Shown here one piece after another: positions 15,744 through 24,081 of a stretch of 64,000 bases of DNA. How positions within the stretch are numbered: position 1 is the stretch's first letter; each line of letters opens with the position of its first letter. The translations under genes were made by a program, and so were the position numbers. The stretch is taken from contig NZ_FORC01000002.1 of NCBI RefSeq assembly GCF_900113905.1, forward strand, positions 124,001 to 188,000, read 5' to 3'. The stretch comes from Phytopseudomonas argentinensis (lineage in GTDB: Bacteria; Pseudomonadota; Gammaproteobacteria; Pseudomonadales; Pseudomonadaceae). The notes below the pieces were generated by a model. That model was not told the DNA's origin, made no database searches, and saw nothing but the letters and a program-made list of their open reading frames with translations.

Positions 15744-17056
15744 GCATGATCAACGGATTCAGTGCGGCGGATGCCGAACGACTGAATGAGAGGGAACGCC
15801 GCCTCATCGAGCGCCGCGAGCGGCTGCTCGGCCCGGCCTATCGGCTGTTCTACGAGCGCCCGCTGCACACAGTGCGGGGTGAGGGGGTGTGGCTGTACGA
15901 TGCCGCGGGGCGGCGCTACCTGGACGCCTATAACAACGTGGCATCCATCGGCCACTGTCACCCGCGGGTGGTGCAGGCGATTGCCGAGCAGGCAGCGCTG
16001 CTCAATACCCATACCCGCTACCTGCAGGAAGGCATTCTCGATTACGCCGAGCAGCTGCTAGCGACTTTTCCGGCCGGGCTCGAGCAGGTGATGTTCACCT
16101 GCACCGGCAGCGAGGCCAACGACCTGGCGCTGCGCATCGCCCGTCACTACACCGGTGGCAGCGGAGTGATCGTCACCAATTTCGCCTACCACGGGGTGAC
16201 CGGCGATATTTCCGCGCTGTCGCCGTCCCTTGGTGCGAGCATCCAGCTTCCTGCCCATGCCCGTAGCGTGCGGGCTCCCGATGTCTATCGCCTCGGGCCG
16301 CAGGCGGGCAGGCTGTTCGCCGACGACGTGCGCGCCGCTATCGCCGATCTGCGCGCCCACGGCATCAAGCCGGCGGCGCTTTTGATCGACGGCATCTTCG
16401 CCAGCGATGGCATCTTCGCAGGGCCCGAAGGCTGTATCGCCGAAGCGGTCGCGGTCGCCCAGGCCGGAGGGCTGCTGTATATCGCCGATGAAGTGCAGTG
16501 CGGCTTCGCTCGCACCGGTTCGCACATGTGGGGTTTCCAGCGCCATGGCGTGAGGCCTGATCTGGTCAGCCTCGGCAAGCCCATGGGCAACGGCCAGCCG
16601 ATCGCCGGTGTGGTGGTGCGCCCCGAGGTGCTCGAACCCTTCGGCCGCAGCATGCGCTACTTCAATACCTTTGGCGGCAATCCGGTGTCCTGCGCGGCCG
16701 CGCAGGCGGTGCTGGAGGTGATCCGTGATGAGGCCCTGCAGCAGCGCGCGGCGCAGATCGGCAGCTATCTGCTGGCCGGCATACACCAGCTGGCGCAGCG
16801 CCACGAACTGATCGGCGATGTGCGCGCAGCAGGGATGTTCATCGGTGTCGAACTGGTGAGCGACCGTACCAGCAAGGCGCCGGCGGCCGAGCAGGCCAAG
16901 CGCGTGGTCAACGGCATGCGCGAGCGCGGCGTGCTGATCAGCGCAGCCGGGCCGCTGGAGAACATCCTCAAGATCCGGCCGTTGCTGGTATTCGAGCAGG
17001 CCCACGCCGATCTGTTGATCGCGGCGCTGGACGAGGCGCTGCAGGCGCTGGCTTGA
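15740..17056 (+). CDS. class III PLP-dependent aminotransferase or phospholyase
   Basis: A 438-residue fold-type I PLP enzyme. TGSEAND at 122-128, cofactor Asp250 in IADEVQ and Schiff-base Lys280 in SLGKPMGNG identify it. It starts inside the stop codon of the kinase gene, so the two are translationally coupled. In the AGXT2L/AGPHD1 pair of vertebrates and in bacterial fusions, such an enzyme releases phosphate and ammonia from a phosphorylated amino alcohol rather than transferring the amino group. I infer the same here. An ordinary omega-aminotransferase role in polyamine breakdown is the main alternative. Confidence 0.85.
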   Translation: MSMINGFSAADAERLNERERRLIERRERLLGPAYRLFYERPLHTVRGEGVWLYDAAGRRYLDAYNNVASIGHCHPRVVQAIAEQAALLNTHTRYLQEGILDYAEQLLATFPAGLEQVMFTCTGSEANDLALRIARHYTGGSGVIVTNFAYHGVTGDISALSPSLGASIQLPAHARSVRAPDVYRLGPQAGRLFADDVRAAIADLRAHGIKPAALLIDGIFASDGIFAGPEGCIAEAVAVAQAGGLLYIADEVQCGFARTGSHMWGFQRHGVRPDLVSLGKPMGNGQPIAGVVVRPEVLEPFGRSMRYFNTFGGNPVSCAAAQAVLEVIRDEALQQRAAQIGSYLLAGIHQLAQRHELIGDVRAAGMFIGVELVSDRTSKAPAAEQAKRVVNGMRERGVLISAAGPLENILKIRPLLVFEQAHADLLIAALDEALQALA

Positions 17057-17061
17057 GCCAC

Positions 17062-17619
17062 TCAGGCTCGGCGCAGGAACTCGCCGGGCACCGCTCGCGT
17101 CAGCCAAACGCCGTTGTCGGCCTGGAAGAACTCGCAACCCTGCTCATGCATGCGTAACGCGTCGACTTCGAGGATCACCGGGCTGCCGTAGCGCTGCCCG
17201 ACCTGCCGGGCAGTCTCCACATCCTGGGACAGGTGCACATGATGGCGCGCCCCGGCGACCAGACCCTGACTTTCAATGGATTGCAGAAAGCGGCTGGCCG
17301 TGCCGTGATAGAGGCGCTCGGGTGGCTGCTTCTGCACGTGCTGGAGCTGCACCTGGGTGGTCGAGTGGCCCTGGGCGGCGCGGATCCTGCGGCCATCGGC
17401 CGACAGGCTGAAGCGCTGCTTGTCGTTGTCGGCCACCACCGCCTGCAGGGGCTCGATGTCGAGCTGGCGGCCGCTGCGGGCCGCGCCTTCGAGCAGCGCG
17501 TCGATTTCGGCCCAGCCCTCGCTGTCCAGCTGCAGGCCGATGGTCTGCGGTTCGTGGCGCAGCACATAGCTGAGGAACTTGCTGACTGCAGTGTGTGAGT
17601 CGCGGCTCATGGTATTCAT
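17062..17619 (-). CDS. kptA: RNA 2'-phosphotransferase
   Basis: A 185-residue Tpt1/KptA protein. Family motifs are LSYVLRH at 16-22, RAAQGHS at 80-86, LYHGT at 103-107 and RHHVHLS at 125-131; Arg21, His22, Arg80 and Arg125 are candidates for the catalytic Arg-His-Arg-Arg set. The enzyme moves an internal RNA 2'-phosphate to NAD+. Bacteria lack the tRNA-splicing pathway it serves in eukaryotes, so its role here is open. The start at 17619 follows AAGGA. It is convergent with the PLP gene (5-bp gap) and lies just after the Sel1 lipoprotein gene on the same strand. Confidence 0.93.
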   Translation of the reverse strand: MNTMSRDSHTAVSKFLSYVLRHEPQTIGLQLDSEGWAEIDALLEGAARSGRQLDIEPLQAVVADNDKQRFSLSADGRRIRAAQGHSTTQVQLQHVQKQPPERLYHGTASRFLQSIESQGLVAGARHHVHLSQDVETARQVGQRYGSPVILEVDALRMHEQGCEFFQADNGVWLTRAVPGEFLRRA

Positions 17620-17644
17620 AAACGTCCTTGTAAACAGCCGAGTC

Positions 17645-18202
17645 TCAGGCGCCGGGTGCGCTGTCCAGGGCCTTGCAACTGGCCGCGAAATTCTGCCGGC
17701 AGGCGCTCTGGAACAGGCGGCGGGCCTGGTTGGGGTCGCGCGCGACGCCATCGATGCCGCGCAGGTAGAGGTTGCCGAGAATATGCTGGGCCATGGGATT
17801 GCCGCTACTGGCGGACTGGTTCAGGTACTTGAGCATGGCTGGCGGGTTGCGAAATTCCGGGTTGTCACGGCCGGTGTAGAGGTAGGCGAGGCTGACCGCC
17901 GCTTCGGCATGGCCGCGATCGGCCGCCTGCTTCCACCAGTACTCGGCCTGCTTGAGGTTCTTCTGGGGCTTGCCAACGAAGTAGAAGCTGCCGAGCTTGA
18001 ACTGGCTGTCCAGATCGCCGCGCTGTGCCAGCTCGGTCAGGCGCTGGAAGTCGCCGTCCGCGGTCTGCTGCTCCGATGAGGCTGCACCGGCCGGGCCCTG
18101 GGTCGTGGCGGGCGGGGTTTGCTCTTGATTGGCGCAGCCGGCCAGCAGGGCTAGGAAGCTGGCCAGCAGCAGCGGCGTGGTGAGGGCGAACGGTCGGATC
18201 AT
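17645..18202 (-). CDS. Sel1-repeat lipoprotein
   Basis: A 185-residue protein with a lipoprotein signal (LLAGC, lipidated Cys23). Then follow a low-complexity Gln/Thr/Ala linker and about three Sel1/TPR-like repeats (for example [48 protein letters not shown]). Such repeats mediate protein contacts in the periplasm. The start at complement 18200-18202 is the one giving a lipobox. It is followed by kptA on the same strand after 25 bp. The specific function is unknown. Confidence 0.85.
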   Translation of the reverse strand: MIRPFALTTPLLLASFLALLAGCANQEQTPPATTQGPAGAASSEQQTADGDFQRLTELAQRGDLDSQFKLGSFYFVGKPQKNLKQAEYWWKQAADRGHAEAAVSLAYLYTGRDNPEFRNPPAMLKYLNQSASSGNPMAQHILGNLYLRGIDGVARDPNQARRLFQSACRQNFAASCKALDSAPGA

Positions 18203-18339
18203 GCTTGAGCTCCATGGAGACGGCCTGAACTTCGTGGTCTTGAATAGCCAGGGAGCCGTCGGTGCTGTGATTGTTGTCGGGGTTCGACCCGCCTGCGCGC
18301 AAACGGTTCGCCCGCTGCTGAACGATGCGCTTGGTTGCG

Positions 18340-18391
18340 TGAAATTATTGGTGTATTTTTTCATGAAATAACCATTTGATAATTTCATCCC
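18340..18391 (+). promoter_or_regulatory. AT-rich promoter/operator region of the polyamine-oxidase operon
   Basis: TGAAATTAT (18340-18348) and ATAATTTCA (18379-18387) form a 9-bp perfect inverted repeat, with a further ATGAAAT/ATTTCAT pair at 18363-18369 and 18382-18388. GATAAT at 18378-18383 looks like a -10 element. No ribosome site precedes the ATG at 18392, so transcription may start at or next to the ATG. The cupin regulator encoded in the operon is the obvious candidate to bind here. Confidence 0.5.
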
Positions 18392-19681
18392 ATGTTCAGG
18401 CAGTCCGCCCAGCACCCCGCCACCTACTATGCAGGCAGCTACCCCGGCGCGATCCCCGAGCGGGCGCGTCTCGAGACCAGCGTGGACTGCGACGTGGTGA
18501 TCGTCGGAGCGGGCTTCAGCGGCCTGCACTGCGGCCTGCGCCTGGCCAAGGCCGGCAAGCGTGTGGTGCTGCTGGAAGCCAGCCGGGTGGCCTGGGCCGC
18601 CTCGGGGCGCAATGGCGGGCAGGCGCTGCTGGGCTGGTCGTGCGATATGCCGCCGCTGGAAAAAGCCCTCGGCCTGCATGGCGCCCGCCAGCTGTGGGAC
18701 AGCATGTGCTGGGCCGCCGACGAGCTGCGCGAGTTGCCGGCGCGCCATGGCTTCGAGGTCGACTACCGCGTCGGCAGCTTGTGGACCGCAGTGCTGCCGC
18801 GTCGCGTCGGCCTGTTGCGCGACGCGCAGCACGAGGCCGTGCACAAGTGGGGCTACCGCGACCTGCGCCTGATCGAGGGCGCGGAGCTGCGCGAGTGGCT
18901 CGACAGCCCGCGCTACGTGGCGGCGCTGCACGACGCCAGGGGCGCCCATCTCAATCCGCTCAAGCTGGCCCAGGGGCTGGCCACGGCCATCGAGAAGGCC
19001 GGCGGGCGGATCTTCGAGCAGACCCGCGCCCTGGCCTACGAAACCTTGCCGGAAGGTTATCGGCTGCGCACCCAGCATGGCGAAGTGCGCGCCGACGTCC
19101 TGGTGCTGGCCTGCAATGCCTACCTCGATGATCTGGACCGGTCGCTGTCGCAACGGGTTCTGCCGGTGGGCTCCTATCAGGTGGCAACCGCGGTGCTCGA
19201 CCCGCAACTGGCGCGCTCGCTGCTGCCCCATGACAGTTGCGTGATCGACAACCAGTTCGTGCCCGACTATTTTCGCCTGACCCCGGATAACCGCCTGCTG
19301 TTCGGCGGTGGCTGCACCTACCTGGGCGGCTTGCCAAGTGACGTGCCGGCGGCGACACGGCCCTATCTGGAGCGGGTGTTTCCCCAGCTCAAAGGCGTCG
19401 CCATCGACTATGGCTGGGGCGGGCATATCGACGTCACCATGAAGCGCACCCCGGATGTCGGCTGTCAGGGGCAGCGCTACTGGTTGCAGGGCTTTTCGGG
19501 GCACGGCGTACTGCCGACCCTGGCCGCGGCGCGGGCGGTGACCGACGCGATCCTCGGCGAGCAACAGCTGCTGGCCCTGTATCAGCGCATCGGCAATCCG
19601 CGCTTTCCGGGCGGCGCCTGGCTGGCAGGGCCGCTGGAGGCGGCGGGCAAGGCCTGGTATCGGCTGCGTGACTATCTATGA
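18392..19681 (+). CDS. FAD-dependent amine oxidoreductase (gamma-glutamylputrescine oxidase type)
   Basis: A 429-residue DAO-family flavoprotein. The FAD-binding motif GAGFSG is at 39-44 with Glu62 ending the second strand, and SGRNGG at 71-76 and the C-terminal GFSGHGVLPT are typical of PuuB/PauB enzymes. These oxidise gamma-glutamyl-polyamines to the aldehyde with release of ammonia and peroxide. Its stop overlaps the regulator start (ATGA), and a glutamine-synthetase-like ligase follows, which matches the gamma-glutamylation pathway of polyamine use. The exact amine is not determined. Confidence 0.9.
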   Translation: MFRQSAQHPATYYAGSYPGAIPERARLETSVDCDVVIVGAGFSGLHCGLRLAKAGKRVVLLEASRVAWAASGRNGGQALLGWSCDMPPLEKALGLHGARQLWDSMCWAADELRELPARHGFEVDYRVGSLWTAVLPRRVGLLRDAQHEAVHKWGYRDLRLIEGAELREWLDSPRYVAALHDARGAHLNPLKLAQGLATAIEKAGGRIFEQTRALAYETLPEGYRLRTQHGEVRADVLVLACNAYLDDLDRSLSQRVLPVGSYQVATAVLDPQLARSLLPHDSCVIDNQFVPDYFRLTPDNRLLFGGGCTYLGGLPSDVPAATRPYLERVFPQLKGVAIDYGWGGHIDVTMKRTPDVGCQGQRYWLQGFSGHGVLPTLAAARAVTDAILGEQQLLALYQRIGNPRFPGGAWLAGPLEAAGKAWYRLRDYL

Positions 19682-20253
19682 AGGACTGCACCGGCATGGA
19701 CATGCAGGAAGAAATCGAAGGCCTGGCGATCCTCATTCGTGATCTGCGCAAGCACAAGAACCTGACCCTTGGCGAGCTGGCCGCGCGCATCGGCCGTTCG
19801 GTGGGCTTCCTGTCCCAGGTCGAGCGTGGCCTGTCAAAACCGACCGTGGCGGATCTGACCGCCATCAGCGAAACCCTGGGCGTGTCGACCACCTATTTCT
19901 ACAGCCTGGAAAAACCGCGGGCACTGCCCTGGGTCACCCGCCCTGGCGAGCGGCGCACCCTGTATTACGCCGGAGGCATTACCGATGTGCTGGCTTCGCC
20001 AAGCATGTCGGCCGGCTTCTCCATGCTGGAAAGCCACCTGGCCCCCGGCGCGACCAGTGGCGAGGGGCACCTGAACGACAGCTCCGAGCAGGGCGGCTTC
20101 GTGCTCGAGGGCCAGTTGAGCATCTGGCTGGACGATCAGCCCGAGCCCGTCACCCTGGGGCCCAATGACAGTTTCCAGTTGCCGCCGCACAGCCAGTTTC
20201 GCTACGCCAACCTTACCGATCAGCCCGCACGGGTACTCTGGGTGTTCCGCTAG
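19678..20253 (+). CDS. XRE-cupin regulator (PuuR/PauR type)
   Basis: A 191-residue protein with an N-terminal helix-turn-helix (about residues 18-72, with LTLGELAARIGRSVGFLSQVE) and a C-terminal cupin (about 110-190). This layout is that of PuuR and Pseudomonas PauR, which repress polyamine catabolism. Start choice is between ATG 19678, coupled to the oxidase stop, and ATG 19696. It lies inside the operon it probably controls, between the oxidase and the synthetase. Confidence 0.9.
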   Translation: MKDCTGMDMQEEIEGLAILIRDLRKHKNLTLGELAARIGRSVGFLSQVERGLSKPTVADLTAISETLGVSTTYFYSLEKPRALPWVTRPGERRTLYYAGGITDVLASPSMSAGFSMLESHLAPGATSGEGHLNDSSEQGGFVLEGQLSIWLDDQPEPVTLGPNDSFQLPPHSQFRYANLTDQPARVLWVFR

Positions 20254-20273
20254 GCGGGCACAGGAAATCGCAT

Positions 20274-21614
20274 ATGACCTTCACAAGCCTGTCCGACGAA
20301 GTCAGCGCCTTTCGCGCCGCTCACCCCGACGTGCGTTACGTCGACCTGATCTGCCTGGACATTCCCGGGCACTTCTATGGCAAGCGCTACCCCATCGACA
20401 TGCTCGCGAAGGTCGCCGCCGGCAGTCTGCTCAAGCTACCGCAGAACTGCGTGCTGCTCGGCGCCCAGGGTGGCCTGCACGAAATCGGCGACTACTGCTT
20501 CCATGATGGCGACCCGGATGCCACGCGGCGTCTGATCCCGGGCACGCTGAAACCGGTGCGTTGGGAGCAGCAACCGTTGGGGCAGATGCTGATCAGTTCC
20601 GACGGTACCGAGTCGCCCATCGAGTTCGAACCTCGGGAAGTGCTGGCCCGGGTGCTGGCGCGCCTGGCGGCCAAGGGCATGCGCCCGGTGGTGGCCTTCG
20701 AGCTGGAGTTCTATCTGTTCGACCGGGCGCTGAAGGACGGTTTGCCGCAATTCCCCCGCGATCCGTTGTGCGGCGACGAGGACGACCAGCCCAACCTGCA
20801 TATCGAGCGTCTGTCGCGCTTCTCCCCGGTGCTGCACGAGATCGTCGAGGTGGCCAATGAGCAGGGCATCGACGCCAACGTGATCACCGCAGAAATCGGC
20901 CCCGGGCAGTTCGAGATCAATTTCGGCCACTGTGACGACGGTCTGCAGGCCGCCGACTGGGCCGCACTGTTCACCCGGCTGACCCGTGGCGTGGCACTCA
21001 AGCATGGTCATCGCGCCAGCTTCATGAGCAAACCGTACCTGGATGCGCCGGGCAGCGGCATGCACGTGCACGTCAGCCTTTACGACGAGCAGGGCAACAA
21101 CCTACTGGCGCCTGACGACGGCCGGCCGCTGCGCCACGCCGTAGCCGGTTGCCTGGACTGGTTGCCGCACTGCATGCCGATCTTCGCGCCGCACCACAAC
21201 GCCTACCGCCGTTATGGCTCGCGGGTGAATGCCGCCAGCCGGGCCAGCTGGGGTTACGAGGATCGCGATGCCTGCGTGAGGATTCCCGACTCCGATGCGC
21301 GCAACCTGCGTATCGAGCATCGCCTGGCCGGTGCCGATGCCAACCCGTATCTGGTGCTGGCAGCGATTCTGGGTGCTATGGAGCATGGCCTTGAACAACG
21401 TGTCGAGCCTATCGCACCGCTGAATGAGAACCGTCAGAGCGGCATCGACTTTCCCATGGACATGCTCGCGGCGGTGGCGCAGATGCGCCATCATCCGGCC
21501 GTCAATGCCGGGCTGGGTGAGGAGTTCGTGATGGTGTATTGCGAGAATAAACGGCAGGATCACCTGGCGTTCATGGAGCATATCAATGCTCGGGAGTACC
21601 GCTGGTTTCTCTGA
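20274..21614 (+). CDS. glutamine synthetase family protein (gamma-glutamyl-polyamine synthetase type)
   Basis: A 446-residue GS-fold ligase. Metal-ligand motifs are AFELEFYLF (about 143-151), EIGPGQFEINFGHCD, and SGMHVHVSLYD. The ATP/glutamate side is represented by NAASRASWGYEDR and RIEHRLAGADANPYL. It is shorter than the housekeeping GlnA and lacks its adenylylation-site region. The company of a PuuB-like oxidase and PuuR-like regulator points to ATP-dependent gamma-glutamylation of a polyamine or other monoamine. The AGGA site lies before the ATG. Confidence 0.88.
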   Translation: MTFTSLSDEVSAFRAAHPDVRYVDLICLDIPGHFYGKRYPIDMLAKVAAGSLLKLPQNCVLLGAQGGLHEIGDYCFHDGDPDATRRLIPGTLKPVRWEQQPLGQMLISSDGTESPIEFEPREVLARVLARLAAKGMRPVVAFELEFYLFDRALKDGLPQFPRDPLCGDEDDQPNLHIERLSRFSPVLHEIVEVANEQGIDANVITAEIGPGQFEINFGHCDDGLQAADWAALFTRLTRGVALKHGHRASFMSKPYLDAPGSGMHVHVSLYDEQGNNLLAPDDGRPLRHAVAGCLDWLPHCMPIFAPHHNAYRRYGSRVNAASRASWGYEDRDACVRIPDSDARNLRIEHRLAGADANPYLVLAAILGAMEHGLEQRVEPIAPLNENRQSGIDFPMDMLAAVAQMRHHPAVNAGLGEEFVMVYCENKRQDHLAFMEHINAREYRWFL

Positions 21615-21632
21615 GCTCATCGCGGCATAAAT

Positions 21633-21661
21633 GAAAAAACCCGCCAATGGCGGGCTTTTCT
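21633..21661. terminator. bidirectional rho-independent terminator
   Basis: AAAAAA-CCCGCC-AAT-GGCGGG-CTTTTC serves both the GS gene (plus) and the Yip1 gene (minus), which converge here. Confidence 0.85.
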
Positions 21662-21673
21662 ATGGGGCAGCGG

Positions 21674-22285
21674 TTAGCGGAACAGCGACCAGCTCACCGC
21701 GTAGTCATTGAACCCCAGGCCCCACAGGGCCACGGTCAGGGCCAGCAGCAGCTCCAGCACCAGCACGCCGATGGCCAGGGTACCGCCGGAGATGGTCAGG
21801 CCCTCGTTGACCGGAATGCGCAGGAACGCCGGCATGCCCACGTAGAGCAGGCGCGCGCTGTAGGCCAGCGCAACGATGCCGACCATCAGCAGCAACCAGG
21901 CTTTCGGGTACAGCAGGGCGATACCAGCGATGAACAGCGGCGTGGCCACGTAGCCTGCGAAGATGATGCAGCGGCGACGGGTCGGGCGGCTGGCGAAGGA
22001 GTCGGACATCCAGTGGATGACGTTACCCATGATCGCCACGCCGATCAGCATCAGGATGTAGAACACCACCCCCAGCGCTGCGGCAGTCGGCACCGCCACC
22101 TTGTAGGCTTCGCCGCCCAGATGCCAGCCGATCTGGGTGGTACCGATAAAAGCGCTGACGACAGGAATGAGTGCCATCAGCAGAACGTGACGGGCGTAAA
22201 GGTTGGTGATGCTTTCCTTTTCCCGGTCGATGTTGCGCCACTCGCGGCCCGGATTGGCCAGCAGCCCCCAAATGTGATTGATCAT
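21674..22285 (-). CDS. Yip1-family inner membrane protein
   Basis: A 203-residue protein with about five hydrophobic segments. It starts with the conserved bacterial Yip1 opening, NHIWGLLANPGREWRNI, followed by a cytoplasmic stretch. The start at 22285 has a GGAGAAGAG ribosome region. Bacterial members have no settled function. It is a single-gene unit on the minus strand; upstream lies a 431-bp gap. Confidence 0.85.
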   Translation of the reverse strand: MINHIWGLLANPGREWRNIDREKESITNLYARHVLLMALIPVVSAFIGTTQIGWHLGGEAYKVAVPTAAALGVVFYILMLIGVAIMGNVIHWMSDSFASRPTRRRCIIFAGYVATPLFIAGIALLYPKAWLLLMVGIVALAYSARLLYVGMPAFLRIPVNEGLTISGGTLAIGVLVLELLLALTVALWGLGFNDYAVSWSLFR

Positions 22286-22716
22286 GACTCTTCTCCTCTG
22301 GCTCCAGCATCGTGCCGGCATGAGATACCCGAGAGCTGATCAGTCTGGATTGTGCGGCATGTGCCATTCAATTCAGCCCTCACAGGTATGAGTGAAGTTC
22401 ACCGCAATAGGTTTGACCAGAAATTCACCACCAAGGCGCACGGCTCTCTCGGTGCCTCGCCCGGTCGGCGGCAAATGCCACGGCTGGCGGGCCGCCCCGG
22501 CGTTTCGCAAAGTGCCACCGGTGGTCGTTACCAGGTATGTCGAGGCGCCCGGGCACGAGCCGTAGCGCCGCGCTGGCGAACCCAGCAACGCTGCACTCTG
22601 GCGGGCGGCAGGGGAGGGCAGGGGGCATATCCCTAGATTTTATATGTGCTCTTTGGCCCCTGCCTCGGGCGGGGCAAAAGTGCTATGTTGCGCACCCTCT
22701 CAGGCAGGGCCATGAC
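22286..22716. other. 431-bp divergent gap with no recognisable gene
   Basis: This is the upstream region of both the Yip1 gene (minus) and the small membrane protein gene (plus). I see no repeat or convincing coding frame. The stretch TTTTATATGTG near 22637 is the only AT-rich candidate promoter for the rightward genes. Confidence 0.5.
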
Positions 22717-23022
22717 ATGAGCGACGACAAGGCACGTAATCGATCCACCGAGCAGTCGGACGACGGCAAGCGCGGTGGTTGTCTGTGGCTGACCCTGCTG
22801 GGGCTCGGCTTCATCGTGTTGGTATTCGGCATCATCATCTATGCCATTACCCGTGAGCAGACTGCTGACGTGCAGGCCAACGAGCTGGGCGCCATCCAGG
22901 CCTGCTGGGGCAAGGCCAACGACCCGTCGGCCACGCCCACCTCGCGTGCCTTCGCCACCGACAGCTGCAAGGAAATGGAGAAACAGTTCCGCATCAAGTA
23001 CGGTCGAGAGCCCGAGCAATGA
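22717..23022 (+). CDS. small single-pass membrane protein, unknown
   Basis: A 101-residue protein with a charged N-terminus (about 1-20), one strong transmembrane segment (about 24-45), and a polar C-terminal domain. The C-terminal domain has two Cys residues (ACWGKAN and DSCKEM), probably periplasmic and able to form a disulfide. Its stop overlaps the ATG of the thioredoxin-fold gene (ATGA), so the two form a coupled pair just upstream of the cytochrome bo3 operon. I do not recognise the family. Confidence 0.8.
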   Translation: MSDDKARNRSTEQSDDGKRGGCLWLTLLGLGFIVLVFGIIIYAITREQTADVQANELGAIQACWGKANDPSATPTSRAFATDSCKEMEKQFRIKYGREPEQ

Positions 23023-23630
23023 GCCAGGAACAGGCCGCACCGTCCAAGCGCTTCCTGCTGATCCTGTGCCTGCTGGCGCTGGTCATCGTCGTCGCCATGG
23101 CCGCCTGGGCGTGGAGCCGCTTCGGGGTATCGTACCTGCGCCCCTTCGGTGACCAGGAGCAGCAGGCGGTGTTCTTCCAGGGTGGTGGCCTCAAGCTTCC
23201 CGCCGAACTGGCCGGCCCCGGCAAGATTCGTGTGGTGCATTTCTGGGATCCACAGTGCCCTTGTCACAAGGAAACCGACGCCCACCTCAATTACCTGATC
23301 GGCCTGTATCGGTTTTCCGGCGTCGAGTTCTATAGCGTGCAGAAGCCGGGCAGCACCGGTGAGATGCTGCCATTCTTGCGCGGTAAGCTGACGCCCCTGG
23401 AATCACTCGAAGGCATGGAGTCGATTCCGGCCAGTCCGGCCATCGCCATCTGGGATCAGAAGGGTAACCTGGCCTATGCCGGACCCTACAGCGAGGGATT
23501 GGTGTGCAATTCCTCGAACAGTTTCGTCGAGCCGATTCTCGACGCCTTGTCGGCCAACCGTAGCGTCTCTGCGGCCAATACCATGGCGGTGGGCTGTTAC
23601 TGCGACTGGCAGGCAAAAGAAGGTTCTTGA
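23019..23630 (+). CDS. membrane-anchored thioredoxin-fold protein (DUF6436-like)
   Basis: A 203-residue protein with an N-terminal anchor (about 12-32) and a thioredoxin-like domain with VVHFWDPQCPCHKE. The would-be redox motif is Cys80-Pro-Cys82, a CxC rather than CxxC. Two more Cys occur near the C-terminus (VGCYCDW). The fold and topology suggest periplasmic thiol or metal handling, perhaps copper delivery or oxidase assembly given the cyo neighbours. That is inference. Confidence 0.8.
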   Translation: MSQEQAAPSKRFLLILCLLALVIVVAMAAWAWSRFGVSYLRPFGDQEQQAVFFQGGGLKLPAELAGPGKIRVVHFWDPQCPCHKETDAHLNYLIGLYRFSGVEFYSVQKPGSTGEMLPFLRGKLTPLESLEGMESIPASPAIAIWDQKGNLAYAGPYSEGLVCNSSNSFVEPILDALSANRSVSAANTMAVGCYCDWQAKEGS

Positions 23631-24081
23631 TTCATCGCAGTAATCCACAGGTTTTATGGGGTTACCGCTGTGCGACATATTGCCGCGCAACTGCGCAGGT
23701 ACGAGGCACTATTATGAGTCGCAACTCACCCGAAGATTCGCGCCAGGCCCGCGAGCGGTAATTCGCTCTCGCGCTACAGGTGCGATCATGTGGGGCTTTG
23801 CGAGCTGAGCGAGGCGTTGGCAACTGCTCGATGGCAGTTGGTGCAGCTGGGTCGGGGCAGGCCGGGGGGTGACATACTCCCCGACTATTTGTAGGCCCAT
23901 CGTCGTTATGCGGTTGGTTTTTTCGGCTGCGTAACCGAAAATGTCGCCCCCTCCGTTTAGTAGTTTCGATGCTGAAACGATTTCGGTGCCTGAGCGCATC
24001 GTTTTCCTGGCATGCCCGGTGGCATTGGGTGTCAGGCTGAACAGAACGCTATGTGGGATATCACTTGCTGAAGGTCGTGAA
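23631..24081. other. cyo operon upstream region
   Basis: A 451-bp gap. It holds a 7-bp hairpin with 8-base loop (TTTTCGG 23920-23926, CCGAAAA 23935-23941), a 15-codon frame starting MSRNSPEDSRQ at 23714 without a ribosome site, and a long AT-richer stretch before cyoA. No clear FNR/ANR dyad (TTGAT-N4-ATCAA) was found. Confidence 0.45.
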
